Assembly: GCA_003008705.1 (NCBI GenBank)
Contig: PDUO01000119.1
Span: 5,490-69,489, forward strand
From: Pezicula radicicola
Lineage: Eukaryota > Ascomycota > Leotiomycetes > Helotiales > Dermateaceae
Length of the DNA stretch: 64,000 nucleotides
Direction of reading: 5' to 3'
Shown here piece by piece: positions 22,183 through 32,270 of the stretch. A program made the position numbers and the translations under genes. The notes beneath the pieces are model-generated. The model was not told where the DNA came from and searched no databases. It worked only from the letters and a program-made list of their open reading frames with translations. The first letter of the stretch is position 1, and every line of letters begins with the position of its first letter.

Positions 22183-23813
22183 GTGGTAGTCGAAGCAACT
22201 GTTGTCCCTGAACCGACTCCTACCTCTCATGTTGAGCAAACAGCTCCAGAGTTCGTTTCAGACTATCCACTACAATACGCACCAATTTTCAGAATGGGCC
22301 CGGTCCAGTATCAAGATGGCTTCCGCGCCGCACGTTCACGAGAAGTCGAGCCTCCTAAAGATAGAAGATGGGCGGGTTTCTACAAGGCTACTAATTTTAT
22401 TCGGCAGCAGATATCGAGCATTATCAAAATTCCTGTCATATCACAGCGACCTATCATTATCGAATATCTCATGGGTGGGAAATCTCCAGTTCAGGAGGAA
22501 TGGGAGCCGTGGATTCTGATTTCGTGTCAAAGGGCGGATGAAAAGGACGTTATAGAAAAGAGATCGAAGGATGTCACACAAATAATGTAGAGGTACAACT
22601 GCTGGGTGTAAGTCGAATCATCGAAACTGAACGCTTCTGGAGAGGCCGCATTGGCAAATCCTCCTACCTTGATCGGCTCCGTGCTCGAGGTAGAGAATTA
22701 CTCCAACATGGATCTCAACAATTTCAGCATTTTATGTGGAATGCTTTGTAAAGTCCAGAACAGTAGATTCACTTTCGGTGGTCTCATCAGCGTTGATGGA
22801 TCTATTCATGCTCTTTCCAAAGCTCATGGATTTTTTTTGGCATGGACGAAGGGGTATAGGACATGAACCAGAGCAAGAACATAGGCACAAACTATTTGAA
22901 TGCTGGCGAACTCAGTCATTACAGTTATTCGTCCTCCAATAAGACGACTGGCAACTGGACGGACTGGGCTCTATTAAGATCAAGACGGAATTATGCACGC
23001 CCAATAAATTCCTGATTTATAAGGGGGAACAAATAATACACTCTTATCATGCAGAGAATGACCCTGTTGATGGAAACGTTTTGACTTGTTCTAATCGGCA
23101 TCCGGCGGAACCAGGTCTCCTCGTAGAAGCATCAACATTCCTAGCTTTTAGGGACTCAATGTTCGAAGCCAAGTTTATTGGCTTAAGAAGACCGCCAGGC
23201 AAGTTATACCCCTCTGATCTCAAATCCCTTTAACTGAGAAGAGTCTACAGTTGATGGAGACTCGGGTTCTTGGGTCCTTCAAGATGGTGTCTTGTGTGGC
23301 TATATTTTCTGCATGGTGGAGGACAGCCCGAGGGCATATATGCTGCCCATTCTACCCGTATTTGGTGACATCAAGACTGTTTTTTATGCGTCATCAATCA
23401 AGTTGCTAAATGAAGAAGATATTCAGAAAGCTAGGCGAGTGGCAGACGAAGAGGCTCCTATGACTTTAGTAGTCTTTGGTGGAACTGGGCCAAACACTCC
23501 TGGAAATTCAATCGGAAGTTCCGTTGTAGGAGGAAATACCATTGCAGCACATTTGGGCGATATTCATTCACAGATTGATGGTGATCAAACCCAAGAGATC
23601 AGCGACTCCTACAATAATTCTTTATCGGTGCCTACAACTCATGCTACTCAGCCAGCTATTACCGGGAAATCGGTTGCTTCTAATCTCTTACACGACGACA
23701 GTTCTATAATAGAGCCAAAGGCCGAGAAGTCTCCTACCCATCTTCACAAGTTGGGCAAGGGGAAAACTGTTGCTATCGATGCCTTGCTAGATATCAAATC
23801 TACACCGTCCTAG
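22183..23813 (+). pseudogene. Trypsin-like serine protease domain gene, frameshifted
   Basis: The plus strand from 22183 shows fragments of one fungal trypsin-like protein of the kind attached to STAND/ankyrin receptors. The first frame (22183-22866, two internal stops TAG and TAA at 22588-22614) includes FTFGGLISVDGSIHALSKAHGF, with the catalytic-His motif A-H (key residues FGGLI..DG..HALSKAHG). The Asp motif DWALL follows near 22960, where one base seems to be missing. Next comes ASTFLAF. A GC-AG intron (23199-23241, donor GCAAGT) joins LRRPP to GDSGSWVLQDG, the catalytic-Ser motif. Then LCGYIF...AYMLPILPVF matches the end of the domain. The C-terminal tail is Ser/Thr-rich and stops at 23813. 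All three triad residues can still be read, but frame breaks make a working product unlikely. Confidence 0.6.
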
Positions 23814-23879
23814 TCAGAAAAGCCCAGTGGTCAACATACAAGTACTGTAAATCCTAAATAAATTTAGGTCAGGCACCAG

Positions 23880-24894
23880 CCAAATCACGCCCCAGTAGTG
23901 GGAGGTCTTTTCGGTAGTGGCATTGAAATCTTCAGCATGGTGAGCAGCATTCTAACAATAATTGAAATGACTTCGTGAATTACAACAAAATTCTTTGAGA
24001 TTTATACACTCACTAAGATAAACCACGCGGTACCCTTAGGACCATTAACAACGGATTTCGAGACCGAAGTCATTGTTTTTGAAGAAAGATTGTTACATTT
24101 GGCACCGAAAGCTGTGTGGTTGACCTCGATCTGGATAGCGTCATCTGGATTCGCAAAAACGACCATAAACTTTCGTGATTCTTTGGAATCAGCTCTGCGG
24201 CGGGCAATGCGGCTTGGAAAATGGCTGGATGAACCTTTTGGATGCTTTTTCGTCATCACTAAGAATTGATCTTGCAAACATTCGCAAACAGCTACTACAG
24301 ATTACGTCCTACAACAATCGACTGGACCGTTTGCTACATAACCTCACAACTCCCAATGATCAGCAAAAGCCGTCGGTCATCAACATCCAAAGTACCCATG
24401 ACGTGCAAAATTATAGACTCTGGAAGTCGTAACAACGTACAACCTTTTCGCGACAACGATATGGTCGACGTTGGAATTTCTGATGCGCTTCTAACTGTTG
24501 TAGCAAAATAGGAGGAGGGAGGGAGTTGTTTAAAAATTCTCAAAGGTTCGAGCATCAACAAAGTTGGCCATGGTCATGCACTTCGTTCTGCGGCTGTTCG
24601 AGGCGATGCAGGAATAATCGAGGTGTTGCTGAAATACAGGCCAAAGCTTGAATCTGTGGAGGACCCCCTGGTCAAGTCATCCTCCAGGGCTGTGACCTTG
24701 GGAAATCCAAATCAAGTGTTCTCTATGCTGGACTCCACATATGCATCGATTGGGAATCAAGCTGGGGTCCCTGCTTTGGCACCAATACTTTACAAACGTT
24801 CCCACCGTCGCGATTACCGACTATTTTCGTCAGCCGTCATAGGCCTTTGGGCTCAAGGAACCTGCCGGAGATTTCGCATAAGCGACTTGTGATG
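23880..24894 (+). pseudogene. Decayed STAND N-terminal/ankyrin segment
   Basis: Between 24510 and 24894 one plus-strand frame reads GHALRSAAVRGDAGIIEVLLKY, a good ankyrin repeat (A-x-x-x-G-x-x-x-I-I-x-x-L-L). Upstream, 24175-24432 contains LANIRKQLLQITSYNNRLDRLL, helical and reminiscent of the N-terminal helical regions of fungal STAND proteins, though this is weak. It directly follows the trypsin-like gene, so both may have belonged to one protease-ankyrin receptor gene. A minus-strand frame at 24002-24277 overlaps and looks less natural. Confidence 0.4.
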
Positions 24895-25399
24895 GGAATT
24901 TTCGAGACTCCTATCATCTTCCTCGCTCCACCTCAAGCCGTACGGGTTCCTTTGCCTGATCGAGCAATATAGTACATTGATGGGACTAAAGCTTCCTGTC
25001 TGGGTACTCGCGTCTCATTCGAAGACGACGAAGCTTCGAGCAGAAGGCAACGGCTTAGTTTTGACTTCGAGTATGGCCTATGGACTAGGCCCTGTAGTTA
25101 AATTCGACATCCTAGGAAATTTTCATTTTATACACCGAGTCATTCCTAGCCTTCTTATTAAAGAATTCTGCTTTGAGATTGTCCAAATTATACTTCCAAT
25201 TCCTGGATATCAAAACCAGGTGAGCATCGGAAATCGAAAAAAAAAAATCAGTCAGATGCTGAGAACTCTCTAATGCCGCCCGGAAATGATAGACAAAGAG
25301 TTTCACAGGAATGATGGAGTTTATTCTGGTAAGCTAGTGTTTATTGGGTGGTGATAGGCTACACCTGACAAGTCTCTAGTTGTATTTGAACTCCTGGCT

Positions 25400-25687
25400 A
25401 TGCTGGCCGTGCCGGTGCGAATTCGAGGCAGTATTTTCACAAGGACTCCCAACCCCACTCCGGATACATACACTCCTTATCCAGCTGAGGGCTTTCTTCG
25501 TAGTCTTGTTCATGATGACAAGCTCAAGGTGCTTCAAGCGTTTGCGCAAATCAGGCATAAATTCGAGGAAACAGTTGCGAAATTGGGTTTGACAAATGGC
25601 GAGATCAGCCCGGCGGTTCTCAAAGAAGTCCATGATGTCTTGGACAAAATTAATTATATTCTGAGCTGTTTGATTTGTAAGGGGTAG
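25400..25687 (+). pseudogene. Unidentified exon-like frame, helical C-terminus
   Basis: A 95-codon frame with RIRGSIFTRTPNPTPDTYTP followed by a helical segment (KLKVLQAFAQIRHKFEETVA). It seems to be a coding fragment because of its regular amphipathic pattern and lack of low complexity, but I cannot name a family. It follows the ankyrin fragment on the same strand and could be a further piece of that gene. Confidence 0.3.
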
Positions 25688-25941
25688 TAGTTTGGTTGTT
25701 TTGCTTTGTTATCGCTTTGTAGCTATACTATACTGTATCCCAATCAAGATCTTCAAGACTATACATATCCTCAATCTCCAGATTGTTGTCTGCTAGAAAC
25801 TTGTCATACGTAGCAACGATAGTGGAAATAGGCGTGAGGTGGTCCGGAGCAACTGCGCCTGGCATGGCTTGCGGCATGATTTTCATGGATACGATTCCAG
25901 GGAGTGCAGAGCTCCTACTCCCATCATATACCTACCAACAC

Positions 25942-26275
25942 TGTTGGGAAAATATTTTCCGACAAAAGATTTCTGTGCGGGAAGTGCAAAGATGCCAATT
26001 TCATATACAGGGCAAACAAAGGGGTGGATAAGGGGACAGATCCCGTCGTACTTAGCCGTTTCTCTCTTTTTTTCCCGGTCGGGGGAGCATCTCTTGCTTT
26101 TCCTAAGCACCTCTTGCTTGTGCCGCCTGTAAGGACGTTGTGCACATCTTCAAAGTACTGTGCTTGTAAATGCCTGAGCTCAAGCAGTAATAGCTTCATC
26201 AGCAAACTTCTAAACTTCCTTTTAACTTCCTTTCCCGCGTTTCCCTTGGCGTCCTGCTGTCNAGATGAACTAACA
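25942..26275. repeat. Possible solo LTR
   Basis: Begins TGTTGGGAAAATATTTTCC, which contains the palindrome GGAAAATATTTTCC, and ends CTAACA, giving short inverted termini TGTT..AACA typical of LTRs. It contains pyrimidine-rich tracts. No 5-bp target duplication is evident, so the borders are tentative. The only ambiguous base of the window (n) is at 26262, inside it, compatible with assembly trouble in repetitive DNA. Confidence 0.3.
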
Positions 26276-26590
26276 CCTTTTGTAGTGTCTGATAAGTGTA
26301 TATTCCAGCTTCTCTACAATATCAATTGAGAACCCATGTAAGTATCTGCATGATGGCTCTAGGCCCTGTGCTGCTCAGGTTCGTAGTAGGAGAGAACATT
26401 AAGTGATATAGGATTGTCGATGCAGTTGAAAATGAGAAATTGCAAGACGCAAGAAGTTAACATGAGGTGACTGAGTTGACTTTACTGCAATGGCATGAAA
26501 ATAGCCCTAGAGCCGCCGTCATATGCTGGAAAATGCCTACTATATGCGGATGAGTTGGCGGTTTGATGCACCACTCATCTCATTTTCACC

Positions 26591-26710
26591 GGCAGCGCTT
26601 CGTCAACCTCTACCGCCACCTCAACCACCACTGCTAACGCTGCCATGTCGAATGTCACAACTAGCAGCCTCTCACTGATCGGCGGATTGTTGATAGTATT
26701 CGCTTCGTAA
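26591..26710 (+). pseudogene. C-terminus of a GPI-anchored cell-surface protein
   Basis: The frame reads GSASSTSTATSTTTANAAMS and then SLSLIGGLLIVFAS followed by TAA. A Ser/Thr-rich stalk, a small-residue cleavage zone and a short terminal hydrophobic segment are the usual GPI-attachment signal of fungal surface proteins. Nothing recognisable as the rest of the protein lies upstream, so only the tail remains. Confidence 0.45.
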
Positions 26711-26791
26711 GAGAGAATATGTTAGGAGTTGGATAATAACATGTAATTACTTACTTGGCTAGAATATTAAACTTCTATAGGAGGGGAGCAT

Positions 26792-27130
26792 TTGCATATG
26801 GGAGGTAGCATTTGGGGGATTTACGATAACCATCATGAACAATACACTGACCAATTTAGAGATGCTTTCGACTCCGGGAACTTGGTGGAAGCTATCTTGC
26901 GGTCGCTAGAGGGCGAGTTCAGGATCTACCTTGCAAGTTTATTACCCCTCATGCTCGGCGTGTTACAAAAAGACGTGTTAACAAAGAGACTACTATCCGA
27001 GCGAGTGTTTGGAGCATATTTAGTCTTTGGCTCTAGTAGTAAGGTGTACATGCATTTGATTATCCTAGTTATTATTGGCGTTTTCGAGAAGCTGGACCAG
27101 CCATACTTCATCCGCAAAGCAGCCAATTAG
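26792..27130 (+). pseudogene. Unidentified coding fragment
   Basis: A 112-codon plus-strand frame, MHMGGSIWGIYDNHHEQYTD in part, with a hydrophobic stretch near its end (VYMHLIILVIIGVF). The composition is protein-like, but there is no family I can name. It ends shortly before the C6 regulator fragment on the same strand. Confidence 0.25.
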
Positions 27131-27196
27131 GTTTAGATTAATTTAAGATAAAGTAAAACTAACTACTATAATTACCCACGTACTACCGTCCTAAAT

Positions 27197-27550
27197 ATGG
27201 TGGGGCTGAGTAAGGTAACTGTATACTGCTTGCTCACAAAGAAGGAGTTGTTCAATGCAGCTCAATCAGGTTTTGTCCAGGAGATAGCCAAGTTCCAAAC
27301 CATAAATACAAGAGATATCGTCGCCACTCCAACAGTAGTATCGGCTATTGCAAGTCAACCATCTACGCAAGATGTCGAGTCCATAAAGAGCAAAATTAGA
27401 GAGCTTGAAGAGCAGCTATCTAAAGCGACTCCAAGTTCTACTCAGTCTCCTGCTTCCAATATAGAGACAACCACGTCGCGTTTAGGTGGAACTTTCTACA
27501 TCTATCGTGAAAGTGAAAGCCGCCCACATTTGTCTAGATTTTTATGTTAG
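27197..27550 (+). pseudogene. Zn2Cys6 regulator linker fragment
   Basis: The frame contains a short leucine-zipper-like segment (VESIKSKIRELEEQLSKA), a Ser/Pro-rich spacer and SNIETTTSRLGGTFYIYRES. The pattern of a coiled dimerisation segment and then S-R-L-G-G-T-F-H is frequent between the zinc cluster and the middle homology region of fungal C6 transcription factors. Neither the zinc cluster nor the downstream domain is found, so this is a piece of a regulator gene. Confidence 0.4.
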
Positions 27551-27959
27551 CATAGAGGAACAGTTTTGTTTCTTGTCTGTCGGCTGCCTTCGAGAATTCA
27601 CAGCAAAGTTCATTCTCTGAAGACAAAATATTTGCTTTGGAAAGCACCAATTCACCAATTCCCCAAACGAGCGTACAGAGTCGCACCAAATTCCTGGAAT
27701 GGAGCACCAAGGAGGGGAGGGGCCCGTCTTGGACAGTTCTGGTAGTTGGGCTGGGTCCTTCTAAAGTTCTTGTGCTTCAGCCTTTAGCGACAAGGTTTTC
27801 TTTTTATTATACAGCTTCTTCACCCCTGAAATTGGAATCAAGCTTCAGATTCACACAAGAGTTTGTCGACCCAGCCAGTGGTCTTGTGTACCTACGATCA
27901 CGTTATTACCCCCTAGAACAAATAGCTTTCCTGTTGATGGACTCCCTTTATATGGAGAA

Positions 27960-28190
27960 CCAGTATGTGAAAGACCCACTTGTATCATTTCAGCAAGCTG
28001 GTATCGATTTAACGCTTGTGGCCCTTGGCAATGAAATCCATCATGGTATGCTTTAGCTAGTTGGATATGCCGATGTGGACGTAGAGCCATGGAGTGCAAC
28101 TATTAAGAACTTTTCAAATCTCGCTACCTTTACAAAGCGTAAGCGTGTTTTCAATGCAGAAAGAAAGCTTCAATTCTACTAATTTGTAGC
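27960..28190 (+). pseudogene. GH53 galactanase fragment
   Basis: In one frame from about 27967 the sequence reads VKDPLVSFQQAGIDLTLVAL followed by GNEIHHGML, then a TAG (28054-28056) and GYADVDVEPWSA. GNEI with the glutamate acid/base and G-L/M-L-W-P is the core of glycoside hydrolase family 53 (arabinogalactan endo-beta-1,4-galactanase). The expected W-P after GML is now stop-Leu, which fits TGG to TAG and CCA to CTA transitions. The barrel parts before and after are not recognisable, so this is a degraded fragment of a secreted plant-cell-wall enzyme. Confidence 0.5.
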
Positions 28191-29318
28191 ATCAGGGCCG
28201 GAGTCGATGAACGTAGTTCGCGCTGGAGTAACTAGTGAGGATCTATAGTTTATAAAGTTCAGAACCGTGCAAGGCATTTCCATTGCCATCTTCAAGCTTA
28301 CCTGGTGCGAATTAGTGTACTGCATGGACAGAGATCACGGCCAGACTCACCAGCTCATCACTGAACAGAATTGTACAATAACTGCAAGGTAATTTCTTCT
28401 ATTCCTCCTTGTTTTCTCCGCTTTCTCGAGCAGGTTTAAATTCTCTTCCTTTACGTTTACTGTTACTGCCTTTAATGTCCTCGAGCTCGCACAACAATTA
28501 GTTCGGGCAATGTACGATATATCACGTGCACACAGCCTTGTTGGCAAGGCTGAATACGACAATGCGACAAAGCATCTCTTGCTTTCTTCGCGACTTCTCT
28601 TTCTGCTTAGATATAGGTTTTCTACACGGGTAGTATTTCAGAGTATACTTCTCCAACTGTAAGATTAGTGCTAATGTCAACTAGCGGCTCCTGCGCCTGG
28701 TCGAACTTCTGTTTTTGCGATACTTTTGTGGTATCTTCTCTTGCGGTATACTCGTATGTTAGTAGTATACAGTGGTTACGAAATTCTAGGTTGTACTCTC
28801 TATAGAAATAAATGTCTAATTTTAATACCTAAATAAATTTGTAAAACTAGTGTTTTTATTAAGGGTAGTAACTTAATCTATTTAAACTAGACAAGTAATA
28901 TAAAGGTGGTTTAATTATATAATATAAAATTACAATATAATTACTCTACCAATAAGTAAATAGGTTTTTATATACTACTTTTAATAAATTACTATTATCT
29001 TTAGTAGTCTTTAAAAACTATCTCCTAGTGGCTGGAGTGAATATTTTCCATTCCGTTACCACACATCACCAAACAGCCAATGGGAGGCAGGGTGTGGGGT
29101 CTTGGCGGCTGACCAGGTGCACGCCGTGCAAGCATAGTTGCACATAGTTGCACACTGTGCAACTTTCCAGCCTCGTGCAACTTTCCAGCCTCGCGCTTGC
29201 CTGCTCTCGTTACCTACCAACTTACCTTTTTCCAGATCGCCCTCACCTTCTTGTCGCCGCCGACGTTGTCGGTGTCCTGCGTGAATGTAAAATATACAGG
29301 CAGTACTTGTGACACAGT
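28191..29318. other. Interval before the Ulp1-type gene
   Basis: A plus-strand stretch around 28430-28620 (LELAQQLVRAMYDISRAHSL in part) looks like an exon relic of an unknown protein. 28790-29020 is AT-rich with RIP-like TA enrichment. From 29100 on, copies of GTTGCAC and the inverse GTGCAAC recur (29126-29200) together with a doubled CAACTTTCCAGCCTCG. A CCAAT box lies at 29077-29081, about 240 bp before the next start codon. Confidence 0.5.
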
Positions 29319-31409
29319 ATGGCTCCTCCTCCTCTTCCTCCTTCGGGTGCCATCATCCCCCAAGCATCTACCTCTGAGGCGCTGCGGCACGCAACTACTA
29401 CCTTCAAAGAAGCATATGCCAACTCGGTTCGCACAGAACCAGAAGTCCAGCAAGCCCTACAAAATGCTGCCGTGCAGCTTATCAACGTCTACGCTATTGA
29501 TCTGCATGCTGGGAACCAAGAACAGACTTTCCGGAGCTGGGCCATCGAGTCAGGCAAGCTATCGCGCGACCAGCTGATGGTTTTGACAAGAATCCAAGAC
29601 CGAACACACTACGAAAAGCTGCAACAAGATACGAAAGCGCTCCTGAACGTGCTCTGCAAGAGGTTTTCCATTACTCATTGGGATATCTACTTGGAATTCG
29701 GGCGCGAGGTTGCTGGTTCTCGACGAGCCTTGCGGGCATTGGCCAATGTGAAAAAAGACGATGGAAATATTACACTTGCTGATGTAGCCACAGCAGTTAA
29801 CATACACCGAGCAGCAAGGGCAGGGAAGCGTTATGTACGAAAAGACATCTCACTTTTCGCCCCCTCAGATTTTGTCAATTACTCCAATGCGTTGAAAGCC
29901 CAGCGCAGCGAACGGGCCCTCAACGGCGAGAGTGATCACCACGATCTCGGCCAGCATGATACTGGGGACATGAAGAGCGACAGTGACGGTGAGAAGGAGC
30001 ATTTGCACGGTGGCGATGGCAACGACGAGGATGATAACGACGAGGATAATAATGACGGAGAGAAGATTCAAACACGAAAACCAGGACACTCAGCATTGAC
30101 CGTGTTGTCACCTCTACATACCTCAGACCCTGTTTCACGCCAAACAACTAGACGAGATTCCCCATTCCCACCATCCCCAGAGATTGGAAGGTCGACGGCC
30201 AAGGTGCTACCATTCGACGGATCATCACTGTTCGTGGATGATGTGTCTGATCATTCTGAAGATTCTTTGTACGAGACCGATGAGTCGGCGATGAGCACGG
30301 AATTTCAATTCCTGGACTACGCAGATCAATACTCGTTGTTAGGAGGGGAAGATCATAAGTACTCTTGGACGAGCGAAAACCCCGACTGGAAGGAGAACTT
30401 GTGGGGGTTGGATTGTGACCTCGTTTCTAGTACTTGGAGGATTGGCGAAAAAGAAATACCTAAACTCGACTATGGTTGTTGGTTGAATGACGAACTAATC
30501 AACTTCGGTCTCGACGAGATTTCTGGAAAACAGGGAACTTCCCTAGCTGTGAGCTGGCAGAACTCCTTCTGTTATGAATCAATCCTCCGCGGGATGACAT
30601 GGCATTGGATTGAAGGACCACGAAAGAAGAGGGGAGCAGGTGGAGCAGAGAGAGCTTGGTGGGACAGATGCAAATGGATGGTCGTCCCTATTAACGAAAG
30701 ACATCACTGGTACCTGGCAGTTATTGGGAATCTCCATCATCTGCTGTTAGCGGTAACTCCATCTGTCGAGCCAAACGACAAGCCGTTCATTACAATTTTG
30801 GATTCTATCGGCGGCCGAGACAAGCAACATGAGATAGTGTTTTCGACACTACGAAATCACATTTATCAGAGCGTTCCCCAAGCATCCGAAAAGCCGAATA
30901 TCCAATATCGGAAGCCGAAGTGGAACCTTCAGCAGGCCAACGCCTGGGACTGCGGAATCTTCTTGCTAGAGTATGCAGAACGCGTATTCCAGGACGCTGC
31001 GGGATTCATGGAAAAGGTTATGCACGGGGTGAATGATTCTCCTTTTCTAGAGCCACATGCCACTAAGAGAAGAAGTGCGATACGCGAGTCAATATTCAAG
31101 GCAAAGAAAGAGCAAGATGTAAGAACGTTAGAACTTAGCGTTGCTGAAAAGCCAGTCCTACCACCAATATCTACAGCTGTCCTTGATGACCTATCTGGAA
31201 TCGGTACACCTGCAAAAAAGGTATCTATCGCATCATTATTGGTTGAAGGACCTGCCATGGCCACTCCGCAGCTACATCATCCAAGCCATGGTCTGGATGA
31301 TACACAGGCCAGGAATACTGCGGAGCAGAAGTCTACAGGACAAGACAATCAAGGGCAAAGGTCTGCGAGGCTTCTCAAAATAAGACAGGGTATGGCTAAC
31401 TTCTGGTAG
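29319..31409 (+). CDS. Ulp1-type (C48) cysteine protease
   Basis: An uninterrupted 696-codon frame. The first 200 residues are helical and unrecognised, about 205-250 is a highly acidic Asp/Asn/Glu stretch, and the C48 protease domain spans about 375-570. It begins with DYGCWLNDELINFGL, the W-L-N-D-E-x-I-N-F signature of SUMO/ubiquitin-like proteases. The catalytic residues can be placed: His463 in ERHHWYLAVI, Asp495 in TILDSIGG, Gln539 and Cys545 in QQANAWDCG. Family members cleave SUMO or related modifiers from proteins. A Lys/Ser-rich tail ends MANFW. It is one of only two long intact ORFs here, and a coiled-coil gene starts one base after its stop. Large fungal Ulp1-like ORFs are often lineage-expanded and sometimes tied to mobile DNA, so it need not be the housekeeping SUMO protease. 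Confidence 0.9.
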   Translation: MAPPPLPPSGAIIPQASTSEALRHATTTFKEAYANSVRTEPEVQQALQNAAVQLINVYAIDLHAGNQEQTFRSWAIESGKLSRDQLMVLTRIQDRTHYEKLQQDTKALLNVLCKRFSITHWDIYLEFGREVAGSRRALRALANVKKDDGNITLADVATAVNIHRAARAGKRYVRKDISLFAPSDFVNYSNALKAQRSERALNGESDHHDLGQHDTGDMKSDSDGEKEHLHGGDGNDEDDNDEDNNDGEKIQTRKPGHSALTVLSPLHTSDPVSRQTTRRDSPFPPSPEIGRSTAKVLPFDGSSLFVDDVSDHSEDSLYETDESAMSTEFQFLDYADQYSLLGGEDHKYSWTSENPDWKENLWGLDCDLVSSTWRIGEKEIPKLDYGCWLNDELINFGLDEISGKQGTSLAVSWQNSFCYESILRGMTWHWIEGPRKKRGAGGAERAWWDRCKWMVVPINERHHWYLAVIGNLHHLLLAVTPSVEPNDKPFITILDSIGGRDKQHEIVFSTLRNHIYQSVPQASEKPNIQYRKPKWNLQQANAWDCGIFLLEYAERVFQDAAGFMEKVMHGVNDSPFLEPHATKRRSAIRESIFKAKKEQDVRTLELSVAEKPVLPPISTAVLDDLSGIGTPAKKVSIASLLVEGPAMATPQLHHPSHGLDDTQARNTAEQKSTGQDNQGQRSARLLKIRQGMANFW

Positions 31410-31410
31410 G

Positions 31411-32270
31411 ATGCTAAGTAGCGTAGATTCGAATTACAAAATGCCCATCGAAACATGTATTACAACTCTATGCAAGAATATTGAATGGTATACTCCCTCT
31501 CGGTTTGGAGATTGTGAAGGGTCCAAGTCAGTTGTTATTCTAAAAGAGCAATGGGAAATGTGGCGGCAAGGAGTAGAGGGCGTCCTAGAGTCCTATCGAC
31601 CTTTTGATGAGGACGATGTATGGGAGAACATTCCAAACCCCGCAGGTAAGTTATCTTCAAGAACGCTTCAACTCAAAAGCCTTTACATGCCATTCGCATA
31701 CCTCAAGGGACCTGAACATTCGTTATGTCCTTGGTTCTAATGTGACTAGTTCAATATTCCAGTGACACGAATCGGAGCTTTGCCAAACAAGGAGAATTTC
31801 TCTCGCAGCTGCTCGAGGAACGAGAGATTATTAAACAGAGATTGATTCAATGCGGCGAGGAGAAATCCAAGGATATCCAGTCTGCCCAACAGCTCGTTAC
31901 AATTCTTGAGAGCACAGAGGAGCGAGTGGCAAATGATGCTTTCCAAACAACGCAGAGCGATATGCGAGGGCAGAATCTGCAATACCTGCAGAAAGAGCTT
32001 GCAGACTTGCGCAAGTACCACCCAGCTCGCCTTGAGTGGATTAAGCAAGCGGAGCAAGAAGAACGAGATGAGCAGGTCCGGATACAAGGCAGAGACCAGA
32101 AGGCTTTGGCAGCACAAGAGGCCTGCATGGTAGTACGAAGTACGTTAAGGAATGCCCGGCAGGTTTTGGCTTTGTTGTACGAAGATCAGTTGCAGATTGC
32201 AGGTACCCTGGCTGGATGCAATACAGGAGGTATACAGGCGAAGAAACGAAGGATAGCCAACGAAGATTAA
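31411..32270 (+). CDS. Coiled-coil protein, two exons
   Basis: Exon 1 runs from an ATG at 31411 (or the in-frame ATG at 31441) to 31645. An intron, 31646-31749 (GTAAGT donor, TCTAAT branch, GACTAG acceptor, 104 nt), leads into exon 2, 31750-32270. Splicing keeps one open frame across the junction (PNPA-VQYSSDTNRSF). The protein, about 250 residues, has an N-terminal Trp-rich part (WEMWRQGVEGVLESYRPFDE in part) and then a long charged coiled coil (FLSQLLEEREIIKQRL and EELADLRKYHPARLEWI-like heptads). The end is basic (AKKRRIANED), possibly a nuclear signal. I do not recognise the family. The start is one base after the Ulp1-type stop, so the two may be a functional pair or one gene with an unrecognised splice. 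Confidence 0.65.

Noticed and set aside
24002..24277. Minus-strand 91-codon frame (NHTAFGAKCNNLSSKTMTSV)
   Set aside because: Protein-like at first sight but overlaps the plus-strand STAND/ankyrin relic, has no family I can name and no neighbouring exon.
27860..27960. FVDPASGLVYLRSRYY resembles an RHS-repeat core of bacterial toxins
   Set aside because: The same frame continues directly into a clear GH53 motif (AGIDLTLVALGNEI), no further RHS repeats occur, and the resemblance covers only about 16 residues.
29126..29200. Terminal inverted repeat of a transposon around the Ulp1-type gene
   Set aside because: GTTGCAC/GTGCAAC motifs occur only upstream; no matching end was found after 32.3 kb, so it is mentioned only as context.
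31382..31410. An intron joining the Ulp1-type ORF to the coiled-coil ORF
   Set aside because: A GTATGG donor and a TAG acceptor exist but would give a 30-36 nt intron, shorter than usual for fungi.
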